This document shows, one piece after another, positions 6,587 to 7,657 of a DNA stretch of 7,657 nucleotides. The notes below the pieces were generated by a model. The model was not told where the DNA came from. It made no database searches and saw only the letters and a program-made list of their open reading frames with translations. The DNA comes from an uncultured Collinsella sp. (lineage in GTDB: Bacteria; Actinomycetota; Coriobacteriia; Coriobacteriales; Coriobacteriaceae), in NCBI GenBank assembly GCA_900752345.1, contig CAADVA010000172.1:1-7657 (forward strand), read 5' to 3'. Positions within the stretch are counted from its first letter, which is position 1; each line of letters begins with the position of its first letter. The translations under genes were made by a program, and so were the position numbers.

Positions 6587-7072
6587 TTAGATGCCAGCCT
6601 TTCTCTTTGCCTCAGGCCAGGTAAGATCCGGGGTAGTGAACGCGGGATTGATGATCAGCTTGACGCCGCGGGAATCCAGATAATTAAGCGCATCAATCTG
6701 GGGCTCCGTGAGGTACAGCATCTTTTCGACGAGCTTCGCGCCCTCGCAGTTGGGCTGAGGACCGCAGTTGAGAACGCCGTCGAACTCAAAGCCCTGCTCC
6801 ACGAGCTCCCGAGCGGTCTCGGGCGTCTTGAAGATCACGAGGTAGCGCTTCTTTGACGCAGACGCCTCGGGTAGCTTCTCAAGCGCCTTCTTGACGGAAA
6901 AGCCGAGCACGCGAATCGAACCGAGCGTGTTTGCAAAGACACCGAGCATGAACTTGTCCCGAGAGATCTCGTCATCGACGATGATCACGCCATCGACCGG
7001 GTTCTCCTTCGTCACCCTCGTTGTCGTCTGGCCATGCACCACACGGCTGTCCACGCGATAGTGAGCGATCAT
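6587..7072 (-). CDS. PTS EIIB component, mannose/fructose/sorbose family
   Basis: A 161-residue cytoplasmic phosphotransferase that takes phosphate from EIIA on a histidine and gives it to the incoming sugar. The active-site loop is RVDSRVVHGQ (6-15; family RIDDRLIHGQ), with His13 as the phosphorylated residue. Other matching parts are VDGVIIVDDEIS (26-37), LNCGPQPN (101-108; family NVGG block) and LTEPQIDALNYLDSRGVKLI (121-140). The frame is open upstream to 7234, but ATG 7072 places the active site at the usual distance from the N-terminus and has a strong GGAGAGGGG five bases before it; the 54 upstream codons cover the promoter region and are not coding. It is the first gene of the six-gene operon. 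Confidence 0.96.
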   Translation of the reverse strand: MIAHYRVDSRVVHGQTTTRVTKENPVDGVIIVDDEISRDKFMLGVFANTLGSIRVLGFSVKKALEKLPEASASKKRYLVIFKTPETARELVEQGFEFDGVLNCGPQPNCEGAKLVEKMLYLTEPQIDALNYLDSRGVKLIINPAFTTPDLTWPEAKRKAGI

Positions 7073-7077
7073 CAATA

Positions 7078-7086
7078 CCCCTCTCC
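7078..7086 (-). promoter_or_regulatory. Ribosome binding site of EIIB (decides its start)
   Basis: On the minus strand GGAGAGGGG lies five bases before ATG 7072. It is the best Shine-Dalgarno sequence in the operon and supports this start over the longer open frame. Confidence 0.8.
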
Positions 7087-7134
7087 AATTCCGGATGCAA
7101 TATCTGTAAGGAAGGCCTCCGACGATATATTCGC

Positions 7135-7163
7135 ACAATATGGATCGAAATGAACCATGCGAA
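7135..7163 (-). promoter_or_regulatory. Candidate sigma-70-type promoter of the PTS operon
   Basis: On the minus strand, TTCGCA (bases 7158-7163, four of six matches to TTGACA) is followed after 17 bp by TATTGT (7135-7140, four of six matches to TATAAT). It lies about 60 bp before the EIIB start and downstream of the hisS terminator. It overlaps two symmetric sequences that could be operators. The match is moderate; a neighbouring AT-rich stretch (ATATAT, 7125-7130) could provide another -10. Confidence 0.4.
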
Positions 7164-7200
7164 CCGAGCTTTATCGTGAGCGGATGGTTTATTTGGTTCA
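7151..7200. promoter_or_regulatory. Candidate operator: symmetric pairs of GGTT half-sites
   Basis: The arms TGAACCATGCGAACC (7151-7165) and GGTTTATTTGGTTCA (7186-7200) form an inverted repeat with 11 of 15 matches and a 20-bp spacer. Each arm holds two GAACC/GGTTY units nine bases apart, so there are four half-sites in mirror symmetry. The left arm overlaps the candidate -35 element, as expected for a repressor or activator site of the PTS operon. The RpiR protein encoded downstream is a plausible binder, but that link is inference. A smaller palindrome, ATATT-N5-AATAT (7127-7141), covers the candidate -10. Confidence 0.4.
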
Positions 7201-7205
7201 GCGGT

Positions 7206-7242
7206 CTGTAAAGAAACCCCTCGCTCCGGGGCAAGGGGTCTC
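7206..7242 (-). terminator. Rho-independent terminator of hisS
   Basis: On the minus strand, an 11-bp stem (GAGACCCCTTG, 7232-7242, with CGAGGGGTTTC, 7213-7223, including two G-U pairs) closes an 8-nt loop and is followed by TTTACA. It lies 27 bp after the hisS stop codon and insulates the PTS operon from hisS transcription. Confidence 0.78.
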
Positions 7243-7269
7243 ATTGTCGGTTCGTATGCTAACTCGAGC

Positions 7270-7657
7270 TTACGCCAGGCGAGCGGCGACCTCGGCGGCG
7301 AGGTCGGCCATGGGAACCTGGACCTGCTCGTGAGTGGCCATGTCGCGGATGGTGGCGGCGCCCGCGGCGACCTCGTCGGGCCCGAGCACGACGCAAAGCG
7401 TCGCGTGGAGTTTGTCGGCCTGCTTGAACTGGGACTTCAGGCTGCGGCCCTGGTAGTCTGCCTCGGTGCGGATACCGGCGCCGCGCAGCGCGAGCGTGGC
7501 GGCAAAGACAGCGTCGCGCTCCTCGGCCCCCGTGCCCGCGACGTAGACGCAGGTGGGCTCGGGGGTCGCGAGGTCAACGCCCTGGGAGGCCAGCGCGAGC
7601 GCGATGCGCTCGAAGCCCACGGCGAACCCGATGCCCGGGGTGGGCTTGCCGCCCTCG
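7270..7657 (-). CDS. hisS: Histidyl-tRNA synthetase, C-terminal part (5' end outside window)
   Basis: The 128 visible residues are the end of HisRS, which charges tRNA-His. The frame is open to the window edge. The first visible residues, GGKPTPGIGFAVGFERI, are the end of the class II motif 3 region (family GG..TPAIGFAIGLERL) with its ATP-binding arginine. The rest is the anticodon-binding alpha/beta domain: VYVAGTG opens the first strand, GIRTEADYQGRSLKSQFKQA is the conserved block (family GI.ve.dy.grslk.qfk.A), and VLGPDEVAAG follows. The GTG at 7620 falls inside motif 3 and is not the start. The stop is TAA at 7270-7272, followed by its own terminator, so hisS and the PTS operon are probably separate transcription units. 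Confidence 0.95.
   Translation of the reverse strand, partial: EGGKPTPGIGFAVGFERIALALASQGVDLATPEPTCVYVAGTGAEERDAVFAATLALRGAGIRTEADYQGRSLKSQFKQADKLHATLCVVLGPDEVAAGAATIRDMATHEQVQVPMADLAAEVAARLA

Noticed and set aside
4099..6624. An 841-codon open frame on the plus strand, antisense to the ManA-like, EIID and EIIC genes
   Set aside because: Its codons are the exact reverse complements of the codons of those three genes, which all share the same codon register (starts at 3928, 4903 and 5773 are all 1 modulo 3). It stays open only because those genes avoid TTA, CTA and TCA. It closes soon after entering EIIB, which uses another register. The translation is rich in His, Arg, Asp and Gly with no recognisable domain.
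7087..7126. Possible leader peptide before EIIB, suggested by a GGAGG at 7116-7120 on the minus strand
   Set aside because: No ATG, GTG or TTG at suitable spacing opens a convincing short frame; the motif is part of a GC-rich near-palindrome (GGAGGCCTTCC).
7073..7234. N-terminal extension of EIIB from a start at 7234
   Set aside because: It would cross the candidate promoter and the hisS terminator, has no similarity to EIIB, and the ATG at 7072 has a strong Shine-Dalgarno sequence.
1..7657. CRISPR arrays, tRNA or rRNA genes, insertion sequences or phage genes
   Set aside because: I saw no regularly spaced direct repeats, cloverleaf-like sequence, transposase or phage-type genes; apart from three intergenic gaps of under 200 bp, the window is filled by the listed genes.

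Overview
The window is a GC-rich bacterial chromosomal segment. Codon use, gene density and gene types (a MacB-type ABC permease, a mannose-family PTS, an RpiR regulator) suggest a high-GC Gram-positive gut anaerobe. Coriobacteriia (Collinsella/Olsenella type) is my best guess; no phylogenetic marker was actually compared.

Layout, left to right: (1) 1-1216, plus strand, the 3' part of a MacB/FtsX-type ABC transporter permease whose 5' end lies outside the window. (2) 1217-1373, a convergent intergenic region with an ordinary terminator for the permease and then a 68-bp near-perfect palindrome. (3) 1374-2213, minus strand, an RpiR-family regulator. (4) 2214-2279, a strong minus-strand terminator lying between the PTS operon and the regulator start codon. 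(5) 2280-7072, minus strand, a compact six-gene operon read in the order EIIB, EIIC, EIID, ManA-like protein, MtlD-like dehydrogenase, EIIA. (6) 7073-7269, the operon's control region plus the hisS terminator. (7) 7270-7657, minus strand, the C-terminal end of histidyl-tRNA synthetase, 5' part outside the window.

The operon looks like a complete uptake and entry pathway. EIIA, EIIB, EIIC and EIID of the mannose/fructose/sorbose PTS family would import and phosphorylate a sugar or sugar alcohol. The MtlD-like enzyme (NAD-dependent hexitol-phosphate/ketose-phosphate interconversion) and the ManA-like cupin (aldose-/ketose-phosphate isomerase family) would connect the product to fructose-6-phosphate. 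RpiR probably senses a phosphosugar through its SIS domain. The substrate cannot be read from the sequence. The ManA-like protein is not an ordinary phosphomannose isomerase: by motif alignment it keeps the Gln-x-His and second His metal ligands but has Ser where the family has the metal-binding Glu. This makes the operon the best candidate here for a previously undescribed pathway.

The other points worth attention are the palindrome at 1263-1330, whose mismatches are mostly G-U pairs only when read as minus-strand RNA, and symmetric GGTT half-sites overlapping the probable operon promoter. All minus-strand genes run in one direction. The large plus-strand open frame across 4099-6624 is a shadow caused by codon use.
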